Positions 8,268 to 15,902 of a stretch of DNA of 64,000 bases are shown piece after piece. Every line of letters begins with the position of its first letter. Position 1 is the stretch's first letter. The DNA is from Roseburia porci (lineage in GTDB: Bacteria > Bacillota > Clostridia > Lachnospirales > Lachnospiraceae). The stretch lies in contig NZ_VUNI01000004.1 of NCBI RefSeq assembly GCF_009695765.1, positions 62,001 through 126,000 on the forward strand, in the 5' to 3' direction. The notes below the pieces were generated by a model that saw only the letters and a list, made by a program, of their open reading frames with translations, was not told the origin of the DNA and ran no database searches. The translations under genes and the position numbers were made by a program.

Positions 8268-8909
8268 ATGAAGATCAAGCAGGTAGAAGAACTGGTTGGC
8301 ATTACAAGAAAAAATATCCGTTTTTACGAAGAACAGGGACTGCTTCAGGTAGAACGTGCAGAAAATGGATATCGTGAATACGGACTGAAAGATGTGGACC
8401 GGCTTTTGGAGATCCGTCTTTTGCGTAAACTTTCAATTCCAATCGAAGATATGAGACAGATGTTTGATGGAAAGAAAAGCCTGAGAGACTGTCTGGAATA
8501 TCAGTTGGAGGAATTGGAACGCGAGAAGAAGAATCTGACACAGGTGCAGAATTTTTGTCAGGAGATGCTGGATCAGGGAACCTCGCTGGAACATTTGGAT
8601 GCGGAAGCGTGTCTGGAACGAATGGAACAGTTGGAAAAGGAGGGAACCAGTTTTATGGATATCAAAAGAACGGACATTCATAAGAAAAAGATTCTGGGCG
8701 CTGTGCTTGGCGGCGGTATTATGATCGTAATTATGATTTTTACGATCGCAATTCTGCTATGGGCAAACTCAGAAGACCCGATTCCAATCGGCTGGCTATT
8801 ATTTATGGTTGCAATTCCTGTCGCAATTGGAATTGGAGTAGTTGTTGCATTGGTAAAACGAGTAAAAGAAATCGAAGGAGGAGAAGAAGATGAAGCTTCT
8901 AAGTATTGA
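8268..8909 (+). CDS. MerR family regulator with C-terminal transmembrane domain
   Basis: A 213-residue protein. Residues 1-70 are a MerR winged helix (IKQVEELVGITRKNIRFYEEQGLL, then YREYGLKDVDRLLEIRLLRKL). Residues 75-105 form the usual dimerisation coiled coil. In place of a ligand domain, about 142-164 and 174-196 are two hydrophobic helices (GGGIMIVIMIFTIAILLW and WLLFMVAIPVAIGIGVVVAL), so the regulator is probably membrane-tethered. GGAAGGAG precedes the ATG. The last 20 bases overlap the start of the YbjQ gene, indicating translational coupling. The promoter has the MerR-type 19-bp spacer. The signal is unknown. Confidence 0.88.
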   Translation: MKIKQVEELVGITRKNIRFYEEQGLLQVERAENGYREYGLKDVDRLLEIRLLRKLSIPIEDMRQMFDGKKSLRDCLEYQLEELEREKKNLTQVQNFCQEMLDQGTSLEHLDAEACLERMEQLEKEGTSFMDIKRTDIHKKKILGAVLGGGIMIVIMIFTIAILLWANSEDPIPIGWLLFMVAIPVAIGIGVVVALVKRVKEIEGGEEDEASKY

Positions 8910-9207
8910 AACAATCCCAGGAACAGAGTATGAGGCACTGGGTATGGTAAAGGGAACCGTTGTACAGTCCAAGAATTTTGGAAAGGATTTTATGGCAGCC
9001 ATGAAAACACTGGTTGGTGGAGAGATTGTTGGATATACCGAGATGTTAAATGAGGCACGCCAGATCGCAGTCAAAAGAATGGTGGATGAAGCCAAGGGAC
9101 TTGGTGCAGATGCAGTTGTTGGAGTCCGCTATGGTTCTTCGCAGGTCATGAGTGGCGCGGCAGAAGTGATCGCTTATGGAACTGCTGTGAAATATATTAC
9201 AAAATAA
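8890..9207 (+). CDS. YbjQ family (UPF0145) heavy-metal-binding-domain protein
   Basis: A 105-residue small cytoplasmic protein matching the YbjQ/UPF0145 family over its whole length. Recognisable blocks are EALGMVKGTVVQSKNFGKDF, EARQIAVKRMVDEAKGLGADAVVGVRY and the C-terminal AYGTAV. The family forms pentamers and is annotated as possibly metal-binding; its biochemical role is unknown. The start is inside the end of the merR gene (20-base overlap) with GGAGGAG upstream, so the two proteins are made together. This one is a candidate effector, or the main target, of the membrane MerR (inference). Confidence 0.85.
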   Translation: MKLLSIETIPGTEYEALGMVKGTVVQSKNFGKDFMAAMKTLVGGEIVGYTEMLNEARQIAVKRMVDEAKGLGADAVVGVRYGSSQVMSGAAEVIAYGTAVKYITK

Positions 9208-9242
9208 CTACGAGAAAAGGGAAACTTTCATATTATCTTTGA

Positions 9243-9272
9243 TTGCGTTCTTTGTTAAGGCTGGCGTATAAT
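9243..9272 (+). promoter_or_regulatory. Probable promoter of the MNT/HEPN pair
   Basis: TTGCGT (9243-9248), 18-bp spacer, TATAAT (9267-9272), about 50 bases before the ATG. The perfect -10 is the main support. Confidence 0.4.
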
Positions 9273-9323
9273 AAGAATATATTTTTATATTAGGAATACG
9301 CAAAACAGGAGCAGAAACAGATA

Positions 9324-9629
9324 ATGAAGGGAAAAGAAGATCAGAACATACAAAACGTTTATCGACAAATCGCAGAAATATCGAAAAAGCACCATGCTCG
9401 AAAAGTGGTCTTGTTTGGATCACGTGCGCGTGGAAACAATCTGCCCAAAAGTGATATTGATCTGGCAATCTACGGATGCAAAGATTTTAAAAATTTGTCA
9501 GACAGTTTGAATGAAGATTTATGGTCACTTTTAAAACTGGATATTATAAATATGGAGGATAAATATTTATCTTCCGAATTGATTTCAGAGATAGAAAAGG
9601 ATGGGATTGTATTGTATGAAAAAGTTTGA
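9324..9629 (+). CDS. MntA-like minimal nucleotidyltransferase (antitoxin)
   Basis: A 101-residue MNT-fold nucleotidyltransferase. The catalytic motif is G32-S33, ten residues, then D44-I45-D46 (FGSRARGNNLPKSDIDL). This is the GSX10DXD motif seen in MntA antitoxins of type VII HEPN/MNT systems, in which the enzyme AMPylates its HEPN partner. AGGAG lies about 14 bases before the ATG. The gene overlaps the following HEPN gene by 14 bases, the usual coupling for this pair. A DNA-repair or drug-adenylating role is unlikely for such a minimal protein. Confidence 0.85.
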   Translation: MKGKEDQNIQNVYRQIAEISKKHHARKVVLFGSRARGNNLPKSDIDLAIYGCKDFKNLSDSLNEDLWSLLKLDIINMEDKYLSSELISEIEKDGIVLYEKV

Positions 9630-10023
9630 TCAGTATAGCAGACATTTACAGGTGCTTTGCCGTGCGGAGCAGGAAGATATTACCAACGAATTTATCATAA
9701 GTGGGATTATTGACAAATTTTATATTCAGTTTGAGTTAGGTTGGAAAGTGTTAAAAGAATTATTGCGCTATGAGGGTGCAAATCAAACTGCAACAGGATC
9801 TCCGAGAGAAATTATTAAGACGGCATATGCGTATTTTGATTTTATAGAAGAGAATATATGGCTGGAGATGTTGCGCGATCGAAATGATACAACACACATT
9901 TACAATGAAGAAGCAGCACAGCAACTGGTCAAAAAAATTCTGCATCGGTATATTGGGGTATTTGTCACGTTGGAACAACATATTCGAGAACGGTATGAGA
10001 ATGAAGTTCTGGAAAAGCTGTGA
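9616..10023 (+). CDS. HEPN-domain protein, HI0074-like partner of the MNT protein (putative toxin)
   Basis: A 135-residue all-helical protein resembling the nucleotidyltransferase substrate-binding family (HI0074 type): FELGWKVLKELLRYEG, SPREIIKTAYAYFDFIEEN, then RDRNDTTHIYNEE. R89-x4-H94-x-Y96 matches the RX4HXY motif of HEPN ribonucleases and includes a tyrosine in the position AMPylated in HepT toxins. The start at 9616 is favoured over 9601 because the family begins MKKFD; the overlap with the MNT gene supports coupled synthesis. RNase activity is inferred from the motif, since HI0074-type proteins have also been described as non-toxic substrate-binding partners. Confidence 0.8.
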   Translation: MKKFDQYSRHLQVLCRAEQEDITNEFIISGIIDKFYIQFELGWKVLKELLRYEGANQTATGSPREIIKTAYAYFDFIEENIWLEMLRDRNDTTHIYNEEAAQQLVKKILHRYIGVFVTLEQHIRERYENEVLEKL

Positions 10024-10284
10024 GAAAGAGTCTTTCGCTATATGTGAGAGTCTTGGAATTGCTTTTACGTAAAAGATGTTGATACATCATATGTTGAGGT
10101 TTATTGCAAGAAATAAAAGGGATGGTGGAATTAATCTTTGCAATTTTCAGAACGAACTTCCACCAATATACTTACGCATGCGGTGAATCGGCTTATGCAG
10201 CAGGATAATGCAGAACAGATGAAAGGAAAACAGAAATCAATCATTCCACAGGATGCGAGAAGCAGAATTTGTGACTGGATAGAA
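10024..10284. other. Non-coding stretch with possible gene remnants
   Basis: No convincing gene. Two short open stretches (ATG at about 10093, 31 codons; ATG at about 10196, 38 codons) have protein-like composition but no ribosome site and no recognisable family. They may be eroded coding remnants. The right end runs into the palindromic promoter at 10285. Confidence 0.3.
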
Positions 10285-10323
10285 AACGCCATTATTGACA
10301 TATGTCAATAATGGCGTTATACT
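10285..10323 (+). promoter_or_regulatory. Consensus promoter overlapped by a 34-bp perfect palindrome
   Basis: Bases 10285-10318 form a perfect 34-bp palindrome centred on CATATG (10299-10304), with 17 bases per half. The left half contains TTGACA (10295-10300). Together with TATACT (10318-10323) it makes a promoter with a 17-bp spacer. The symmetry covers the -35 and the whole spacer, so it is more likely a repressor operator than a terminator: no U-run follows on the plus strand. The regulated genes would be those at 10393 and 10795. Confidence 0.7.
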
Positions 10324-10392
10324 GTTTCTGGAATAATTGAGAAAAATCATCAGATGGTCGTAAGACCATATACAGAAGAAAGAAGGGGTAGA

Positions 10393-10779
10393 ATGATTTC
10401 AAGAGCAGAGGAAGCTGCACAGAAGAAACAGTCTGGCTGCTATAACTGCGCACAGGCGGTTGCATGTACCTATTGTGATCTCATTGGGGTAGACGAGGAG
10501 ACGATGCGTAATCTGACTCAGGCTTTTGCAGTGGGCATGGGTACGATGGAAGGCAGTTGTGGAGCCCTGACCGGGGCTGCAATGATACTTGGAATGAAGA
10601 ACAAGAATCCAGGCAAGACAATGCAGGATATCCGTGCCATGATGACGGAATTTAAGAACCAGAACGGATCTGTGATCTGTAAGGAATTAAAAGGAATCGG
10701 AACCGGAAAAGTTCTGCGGGAATGCAATGACTGTGTACGTGATGCAGCACTTTTGCTGGAAAAGGCGCTGGAACAGTAG
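10393..10779 (+). CDS. C_GCAxxG_C_C family (putative redox) protein
   Basis: A 128-residue protein with the Cys pattern of the C_GCAxxG_C_C family: CYNCAQAVACTYCDLIG (about 17-33), then GSCGALTGAAMILG (about 55-68), ICKELKG and ECNDCVRDA near the end. The family is thought to hold a redox-active or metal-binding cysteine site, with no established reaction. An AAGGGG site precedes ATG 10393; the upstream in-frame ATG at 10354 has no ribosome site. It is the first gene of an operon with the DUF134-NifX fusion 15 bases downstream, behind the palindromic promoter. Confidence 0.8.
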   Translation: MISRAEEAAQKKQSGCYNCAQAVACTYCDLIGVDEETMRNLTQAFAVGMGTMEGSCGALTGAAMILGMKNKNPGKTMQDIRAMMTEFKNQNGSVICKELKGIGTGKVLRECNDCVRDAALLLEKALEQ

Positions 10780-10794
10780 GAGACAGGAGGTAAC

Positions 10795-11583
10795 ATGGCG
10801 AGACCGGCGAAGAAACGGCGTGTCTGCGAGGAACCTTTATGCCGCAGGTTTGTACCGCAGACTGCATGGAGCAACGAAGACAGGGTAATTCTTACCGTGG
10901 ACGAGTATGAGAGTATCCGTCTGATCGATTATGAAGGACTGACACAGGAAGAATGTGCAGAGCAGATGAATCTTGTCAGAACAAGTATTACCGCGATCTA
11001 TGCAAGTGCCAGGAAGAAAGTGGCAGACAGCATTGTAAACGGCAGGGAACTTTGTATACAGGGCGGCAATTATGAACTGTGTAATGGCAATCTGAATTGT
11101 TGTAGACAACGGTTGAAAAGTGGCAACAGATGCCTTGGAAAAATGAAAGATGAGTGGAGGAAAAGAAGAATGGTAATAGCAGTAACCTATGACAATGGAC
11201 AGGTGTTTCAGCATTTTGGACATAGTGAGTATTTTAAAATCTATCAGGTGGAAGACGGAAAAATCTTAAAGTCAGAAGTGTACGATACGAATGGACAGGG
11301 ACATGGAGCGCTGGCTGGATTTTTGCATGAATATTCAGTTGATGTTCTGATCTGTGGTGGAATTGGCGGTGGCGCAAGAAATGCGCTGGCACAGATGGGA
11401 ATTGAACTATTCCCTGGAGTGACAGGAGCTGCGGATGATGCGGTGAAAGCATTGATCGAAGGTAATTTGTCCTATGATCCGGATACGATGTGTTCTCATC
11501 ACAGTGGAGAACACAACTGTGGTGAGCATGATCATTCCTGCGGAGAACATGAGCACAACTGTGGCGGACATACCTGCGGTTGA
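10795..11583 (+). CDS. DUF134 DNA-binding domain fused to a NifX/NifB-type cofactor domain
   Basis: A 262-residue fusion. Residues 1-100 are DUF134 (MARPAKKRRVCEEP start; sigma-region-4-like helix-turn-helix GLTQEECAEQMNLVRTSITA at 48-67). Residues 87-113 are a Cys-rich linker. About 126-228 form a dinitrogenase iron-molybdenum cofactor domain (VTYDNGQVFQHFGHSEYF, GALAGFL, CGGIGGGARNAL, GVTGAADDAVKALIEG). The last 30 residues are His/Cys-rich (HHSGEHNCGEHDHSCGEH), a likely metal-binding tail. No nitrogenase genes are near; such proteins probably handle Fe-S or metal cofactors. ATG 11170 has its own GGAGG nine bases upstream and could yield the NifX part alone. Confidence 0.87.
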   Translation: MARPAKKRRVCEEPLCRRFVPQTAWSNEDRVILTVDEYESIRLIDYEGLTQEECAEQMNLVRTSITAIYASARKKVADSIVNGRELCIQGGNYELCNGNLNCCRQRLKSGNRCLGKMKDEWRKRRMVIAVTYDNGQVFQHFGHSEYFKIYQVEDGKILKSEVYDTNGQGHGALAGFLHEYSVDVLICGGIGGGARNALAQMGIELFPGVTGAADDAVKALIEGNLSYDPDTMCSHHSGEHNCGEHDHSCGEHEHNCGGHTCG

Positions 11584-11624
11584 GCGGAATAATACTGGAT
11601 TAGATGGATATCGGCAGGCTGATA

Positions 11625-11684
11625 AAAATGCATGGCAAACAGAGCAGTATATAAAATATGTTCTGTGAGCCATGCATTTTATTG
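11625..11684. terminator. Bidirectional terminator between convergent genes
   Basis: Perfect 12-bp arms AAAATGCATGGC (11625-11636) and GCCATGCATTTT (11669-11680), with an inner 5-bp stem ACAGA/TCTGT. T-runs flank both sides, serving the NifX-fusion gene on plus and the PAS gene on minus. Confidence 0.75.
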
Positions 11685-11692
11685 TCTGCGGT

Positions 11693-12169
11693 TTAGTAAG
11701 GTGCGCGGCAATGTCTGTTCGAGCCATCGGAGCAGAAATCGCAGAGAACCTTATTAATACAAATATGGCAGATATCACCATCGCGGTCCTTTACACGGAT
11801 TACGTGTGTGGATACCCACTGGTAATGATCCCCCTGTCCCTTCTGATAAAGTTTGACATACACTTCTTTTCGCCCCTGGGCAAACTGGCGCAGTAACCGT
11901 TCTCTTGAAAAGTTTTCCATAAATGCCTTCTGGTAATTTGGGTGGATATTTTCCACACCAAGATCGATCAGATCATCATATTTTCCAGTCATCGGAAGAT
12001 TATTTGCAAGAAATCCGTCCTGTTTGATCATGGTATATCTGTTTTTCGTCAGATTTACAGACACGATCATTGGAAAAGCTTCGGATACTGCTTCAAAAAC
12101 GGACAATACTTCGTCAATTGTAATGCCGTTCAGCGATTCAAATTCCTGAGCTGATGCTGCATTTTTCAT
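11693..12169 (-). CDS. Stand-alone PAS-fold sensory protein
   Basis: A 158-residue protein that reads as a single PAS domain with an N-terminal helix (ITIDEVLSVFEAVSEAFPMIVSVNLTKNRYT at about 16-46; then ENIHPNYQKAFMENFSRERLLRQFAQG and HYQWVSTHVIRVKDRDGDI). Similar PAS modules in Lachnospiraceae usually sit in front of GGDEF, EAL or kinase domains, but none is attached here. It may be a signalling adaptor or the remnant of a larger protein. ATG 12169 is preferred because GGAGG lies about 8 bases upstream, inside the longer reading frame. The C-terminus CDFCSDGSNRHC has three Cys. Confidence 0.65.
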   Translation of the reverse strand: MKNAASAQEFESLNGITIDEVLSVFEAVSEAFPMIVSVNLTKNRYTMIKQDGFLANNLPMTGKYDDLIDLGVENIHPNYQKAFMENFSRERLLRQFAQGRKEVYVKLYQKGQGDHYQWVSTHVIRVKDRDGDICHICINKVLCDFCSDGSNRHCRAPY

Positions 12170-12331
12170 CTCATGTACCTCCAATAAGTATACCTCTCCC
12201 CGTTCCCTTATACTACAATTATAGTTTTTATGACAAAATATAACAATAGACAGAAGTAGAGTTTTGTTAATAAAATGCAGAATAAATTAATAAAAATGCA
12301 AAAACAATCAAATAGAATAAAAAAGATACAA

Positions 12332-12366
12332 AAAAGGACAACCCCGGAGTAAGGAGTTGTCCTTTT
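12332..12366 (-). terminator. pckA terminator
   Basis: An 11-bp perfect stem, AAAAGGACAAC (12332-12342) with GTTGTCCTTTT (12356-12366), and a U-run on the minus strand, 36 bases past the pckA stop. Confidence 0.85.
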
Positions 12367-12401
12367 GCATAGGACTGGCAATCCAGTCAGAATGATTGAA
12401 A

Positions 12402-14006
12402 TTAAGCCTGTGGTCCAGCTGAAACTAAAGCTTTACCAGCAGCGTTTCCTTCGTATTTAGCGAAGTTCTTAACGAAACGATCAGCAAGGTCTTTTGCTTT
12501 TACTTCCCACTCAGAAGCATCTTTGTATGTATCGCGTGGGTCAAGGATTGCTGGATCAACTCCTGGAAGTTCTGTAGGAACTTCGAAGTTGAAGTATGGA
12601 ATCTTCTTAGTAGGAGCATTTTTGATGTCTCCGTTTAAGATTGCATCGATGATTCCACGTGTATCTTTGATAGAGATACGTTTTCCGGTTCCGTTCCATC
12701 CTGTGTTAACCAGGTATGCTTTAGCACCGCTCTTCTGCATTTTCTTAACGAGCTCTTCTGCATATTTTGTAGGATGAAGCTCTAAGAATGCCTGACCGAA
12801 GCAAGCAGAGAATGTAGGTGTTGGCTCAGTGATTCCACGCTCAGTACCAGCAAGTTTTGCTGTGAATCCTGACAGGAAGTAGTACTGTGTCTGCTCTGGT
12901 GTCAGAATAGATACTGGAGGAAGTACTCCGAATGCATCTGCAGATAAGAAGATAACGTTCTTAGCAGCTGGTGCAGATGAGATTGGACGTACGATATTTT
13001 TGATGTGATCGATTGGGTAAGAAACACGGGTGTTCTCGGTTACGCTCTTATCAGCGAAATCAATCTTGCCATCAGCATCAAGTGTTACGTTCTCAAGAAG
13101 AGCGTTACGTTTGATTGCATTGTAGATATCTGGCTCAGATTCTTTGTCAAGGTTGATAACTTTTGCGTAGCATCCACCTTCGAAGTTGAATACACCGTTG
13201 TCATCCCAGCCGTGCTCATCATCACCGATTAAGAGACGTTTTGGATCAGTAGAAAGTGTTGTCTTACCTGTTCCGGAAAGACCGAAGAAGATTGCTGTAT
13301 TCTCTCCGTTTAAATCTGTGTTGGCAGAGCAGTGCATAGAAGCCATTCCTTTTAATGGGAGGAAGTAGTTCATCATAGAGAACATACCTTTCTTCATCTC
13401 TCCGCCGTACCATGTATTGATGATAACCTGCTCTTTGCTTGTAATGTTGAACATTACAGCTGTCTCAGAGTTTAATCCTAATTCTTTGTAGTTTGTAACT
13501 TTTGCTTTGGATGCATTGTAAACAACGAAATCCGGTTCGAAGTTCTCTAATTCCTCAGCGGTTGGTTTGATGAACATGTTTGTTACAAAGTGGGCCTGCC
13601 AAGCAACCTCAACGATGAAACGGATTGCCATACGTGTGTCTTTGTTTGCACCGCAGAATGCATCTACAACAAAAAGTCTTTTATTTGAAAGCTCCTTGAT
13701 TGCAAGATCTTTTACAGCTGCCCATGCTTCCTGAGTTGCTGGATGGTTATCGTTTTTGTATTCATCAGATGTCCACCATACAGTATCTTTGGAATTCTCA
13801 TCTACAACAATGTATTTGTCTTTTGGAGAACGACCTGTGTAGATACCAGTCATAACGTTAACTGCGCCAAGCTCGCTGACCTGACCTTTTTCATAGCCTT
13901 CCAGTGCTGGATTTGTCTCTTCCTCGAATAACATTTCGTAAGAAGGATTGTGAATTACTTCAGTTGCTCCGGAAATGCCATACTTGCTTAAATTGATTTC
14001 TGCCAT
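12402..14006 (-). CDS. pckA: Phosphoenolpyruvate carboxykinase (ATP)
   Basis: A 534-residue ATP-dependent PEPCK, normal length. It interconverts oxaloacetate + ATP and PEP + CO2 + ADP; in fermentative gut anaerobes it often runs in the carboxylating direction. Visible signatures are GRSPKDKY (oxaloacetate site), [20 protein letters not shown] (metal site), the P-loop [11 protein letters not shown], and [33 protein letters not shown] is chosen as the start, with GAGG 8 bases upstream; an ATG 42 bases earlier lacks support. The codon use is strongly biased, suggesting high expression. A strong terminator follows. Confidence 0.97.
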   Translation of the reverse strand: MAEINLSKYGISGATEVIHNPSYEMLFEEETNPALEGYEKGQVSELGAVNVMTGIYTGRSPKDKYIVVDENSKDTVWWTSDEYKNDNHPATQEAWAAVKDLAIKELSNKRLFVVDAFCGANKDTRMAIRFIVEVAWQAHFVTNMFIKPTAEELENFEPDFVVYNASKAKVTNYKELGLNSETAVMFNITSKEQVIINTWYGGEMKKGMFSMMNYFLPLKGMASMHCSANTDLNGENTAIFFGLSGTGKTTLSTDPKRLLIGDDEHGWDDNGVFNFEGGCYAKVINLDKESEPDIYNAIKRNALLENVTLDADGKIDFADKSVTENTRVSYPIDHIKNIVRPISSAPAAKNVIFLSADAFGVLPPVSILTPEQTQYYFLSGFTAKLAGTERGITEPTPTFSACFGQAFLELHPTKYAEELVKKMQKSGAKAYLVNTGWNGTGKRISIKDTRGIIDAILNGDIKNAPTKKIPYFNFEVPTELPGVDPAILDPRDTYKDASEWEVKAKDLADRFVKNFAKYEGNAAGKALVSAGPQA

Positions 14007-14110
14007 TTTAATTACCTCGTTCCTTTCGTTGTGTAATAGAGTAATCACTTGCGAATGCAGACGTGAGATCTCTTTATCAAGAAGTGGAAAATTTTAACTT
14101 CCCTATCATG

Positions 14111-14138
14111 ATTATACATGTATTCCATTTAAAATCAA
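14111..14138 (-). promoter_or_regulatory. Probable pckA promoter
   Basis: On the minus strand, TTGATT (14138-14133), 16-bp spacer, TATAAT (14116-14111), followed by a leader of about 100 bases. Confidence 0.45.
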
Positions 14139-14191
14139 TAAAAAATCAATAAAAATTTTAATGTAGTAATGCGGAAAAGTATCAAAAAGCA

Positions 14192-14220
14192 TTGAGTTCA
14201 TGCAATCTGTGCAATATAAT
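14192..14220 (+). promoter_or_regulatory. Promoter of the pyridoxal kinase gene
   Basis: TTGAGT (14192-14197), 17-bp spacer, perfect TATAAT (14215-14220), 38 bases before the ATG. Confidence 0.6.
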
Positions 14221-14257
14221 GATAGAAAATATGGATTGGACACAGAGGAAGGATTTT

Positions 14258-15085
14258 ATGGAGAACCACAACAGACAGAAAAAGATTGCTTTAATCAACG
14301 ATTTTACCGGATTTGGACGATGCTCCATTGCGGTGCAGCTGCCGATTATTTCGGCAATGAAAGTACAGTGCTGTGCTGTTCCAACCTCGATTTTTTCGAA
14401 TCATTCCGGATATGAACATTTTTTCTATACGGATTATACTCCGGACATGCCGGCATATGTTGCGGAGTGGAAAAGGCTTGGTCTTCAGTTTGAAGGTATC
14501 TGCAGCGGATTTTTAGGATCTGCGGAGCAGATAGAGATTGTCAGCCGGTTTATTCAGGAGTTTCGAACGGAAAAGACAGTTGTGCTGATTGACCCGGTCA
14601 TGGGAGACAACGGAAAAGCATATGCAACCTATACTGGGGAAATGTGCAGGAAAATGGCACGTCTTGTAAGTCTTGCGGACATTGTTATGCCGAATGTGAC
14701 GGAGGCCTGTATTCTGACTGGAACGGATTACCGGGAGAAGTGGAGCGAAAAAGAGCTCCTTTTACTTGCAGAAAAAATCGCACAGATGGGGCCGGAGCGT
14801 GTGGTAATCACAGGAATCCAGCAGAAGAGTTATGTGGCGAATTTCTGCTATGAAAAGGGAAGGGATTATGAATTGATCCGGACAAAAAAGATTGGCAGTT
14901 CAAGACCTGGAACCGGAGACATTTTCTCTGCGATTATTGCAGCAGATGCGGTCAATCAAGTGGAATTTACCCAGTCGGTGCGAAAAGCATCACGTTTTAT
15001 CAGACGTTGCATTGAAAAGTCGATCGAGATGGGACTTCCACTTGAGGATGGGGTATGTTTTGAGGAATTTCTACATACCTTATAG
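14258..15085 (+). CDS. Pyridoxal/pyridoxamine kinase (PdxY/PdxK type)
   Basis: A 275-residue ribokinase-fold kinase that phosphorylates B6 vitamers to the 5-phosphates (PLP salvage). Visible family features are the N-terminal INDFTGFGRCS (substrate loop), VPTSIFSNHSGYEHFFYTD, VLIDPVMGDNGKAYATY (PdxK/PdxY motif), MPNVTEACILTG, VVITGIQ, and the anion-hole/catalytic-base motif SSRPGTGDIFSAII near residue 230. The start is taken at MENHNRQKK, with GAGGAAGG upstream; upstream in-frame codons lie within the promoter. It is convergent with the exonuclease gene, 4 bases between stops. Confidence 0.9.
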   Translation: MENHNRQKKIALINDFTGFGRCSIAVQLPIISAMKVQCCAVPTSIFSNHSGYEHFFYTDYTPDMPAYVAEWKRLGLQFEGICSGFLGSAEQIEIVSRFIQEFRTEKTVVLIDPVMGDNGKAYATYTGEMCRKMARLVSLADIVMPNVTEACILTGTDYREKWSEKELLLLAEKIAQMGPERVVITGIQQKSYVANFCYEKGRDYELIRTKKIGSSRPGTGDIFSAIIAADAVNQVEFTQSVRKASRFIRRCIEKSIEMGLPLEDGVCFEEFLHTL

Positions 15086-15089
15086 AGTT

Positions 15090-15845
15090 TTACAGATCAA
15101 TTGTAAGTTCAACCGGGCAGTGATCCGAACCGGGGATATCGGTGTGGATGGCTGCTCCTTTTAATTTATCATCCAGCCGTCTGGAAGTGATGAAATAGTC
15201 AATGCGCCATCCGGCGTTCTTTTCACGTGCCTTAAAGCGGTATGACCACCAGGAATAAATCCCCTCTTTATCCGGGTAAAAATAGCGGAAAGTATCTGTG
15301 AAACCGGAATCCAGAAGAGTTGTCATTTTTGCGCGTTCTTCATCGGAAAATCCTGCATTTTTACGGTTCGTTTTAGGATTTTTTAAGTCGATCTCCGTGT
15401 GCGCAACATTCAGATCACCGCATAGAATCACCGGTTTTTTGGAATCTAACTGTTTTAAATAGGTAAGAAAGTCATCCTCCCACTGCATACGGTATGGAAG
15501 TCTTGCAAGTTCGTTCTGTGAGTTTGGCGTATAGCAGGTGACAAGATAAAAATTCTCATATTCCAATGTGATGACGCGTCCTTCTTTATCGTGTTCTTCG
15601 ATTCCGAGTCCGTAGGAGACGTGAAGCGGTTCTTTTCTGGTAAAAACTGCAGTTCCGGAATATCCTTTTTTCAGGGCATAATTCCAGTACTGGTGGTAAC
15701 CCGGAAGATCAAGGTCGATCTGCCCCTCCTGCAGCTTGGATTCCTGGATACAGAAAAAGTCAGCGTCCGTTTCTTTAAAATAATCAAGAAATCCTTTCTG
15801 GACACAGGCACGCAGTCCGTTTACATTCCATGAGATCAGTTTCAT
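15090..15845 (-). CDS. xth: Exodeoxyribonuclease III / AP endonuclease
   Basis: A 251-residue EEP-family nuclease of full length. Motifs: MKLISWNVNGLRA (Asn ligand), CIQESKLQEGQ (catalytic Glu), TCYTPNSQ, CGDLNVAHTEIDL (DxN), GFTDTFRYFYPD, YSWWSYRFKAREKNAGWRIDYF and the terminal GSDHCPV with the catalytic His. It cleaves at abasic sites and removes 3' blocking groups in base excision repair. The start MKLISWN has GGGAGGG upstream; the in-frame ATG five codons earlier is less likely. The Gram-positive ExoA-type sequence is typical. Confidence 0.95.
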   Translation of the reverse strand: MKLISWNVNGLRACVQKGFLDYFKETDADFFCIQESKLQEGQIDLDLPGYHQYWNYALKKGYSGTAVFTRKEPLHVSYGLGIEEHDKEGRVITLEYENFYLVTCYTPNSQNELARLPYRMQWEDDFLTYLKQLDSKKPVILCGDLNVAHTEIDLKNPKTNRKNAGFSDEERAKMTTLLDSGFTDTFRYFYPDKEGIYSWWSYRFKAREKNAGWRIDYFITSRRLDDKLKGAAIHTDIPGSDHCPVELTIDL

Positions 15846-15902
15846 ATTGGTCCCTCCCAAAAGTTGTTCATTTACGTGAAGTTTAGTAAAATTATATCCA
15901 CT

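Noticed and set aside
10093-10318. Short ORFs of 31 and 38 codons before the palindromic promoter
   Set aside because: Neither has a ribosome site or known relatives, and one ends inside the palindrome; at most they are remnants.
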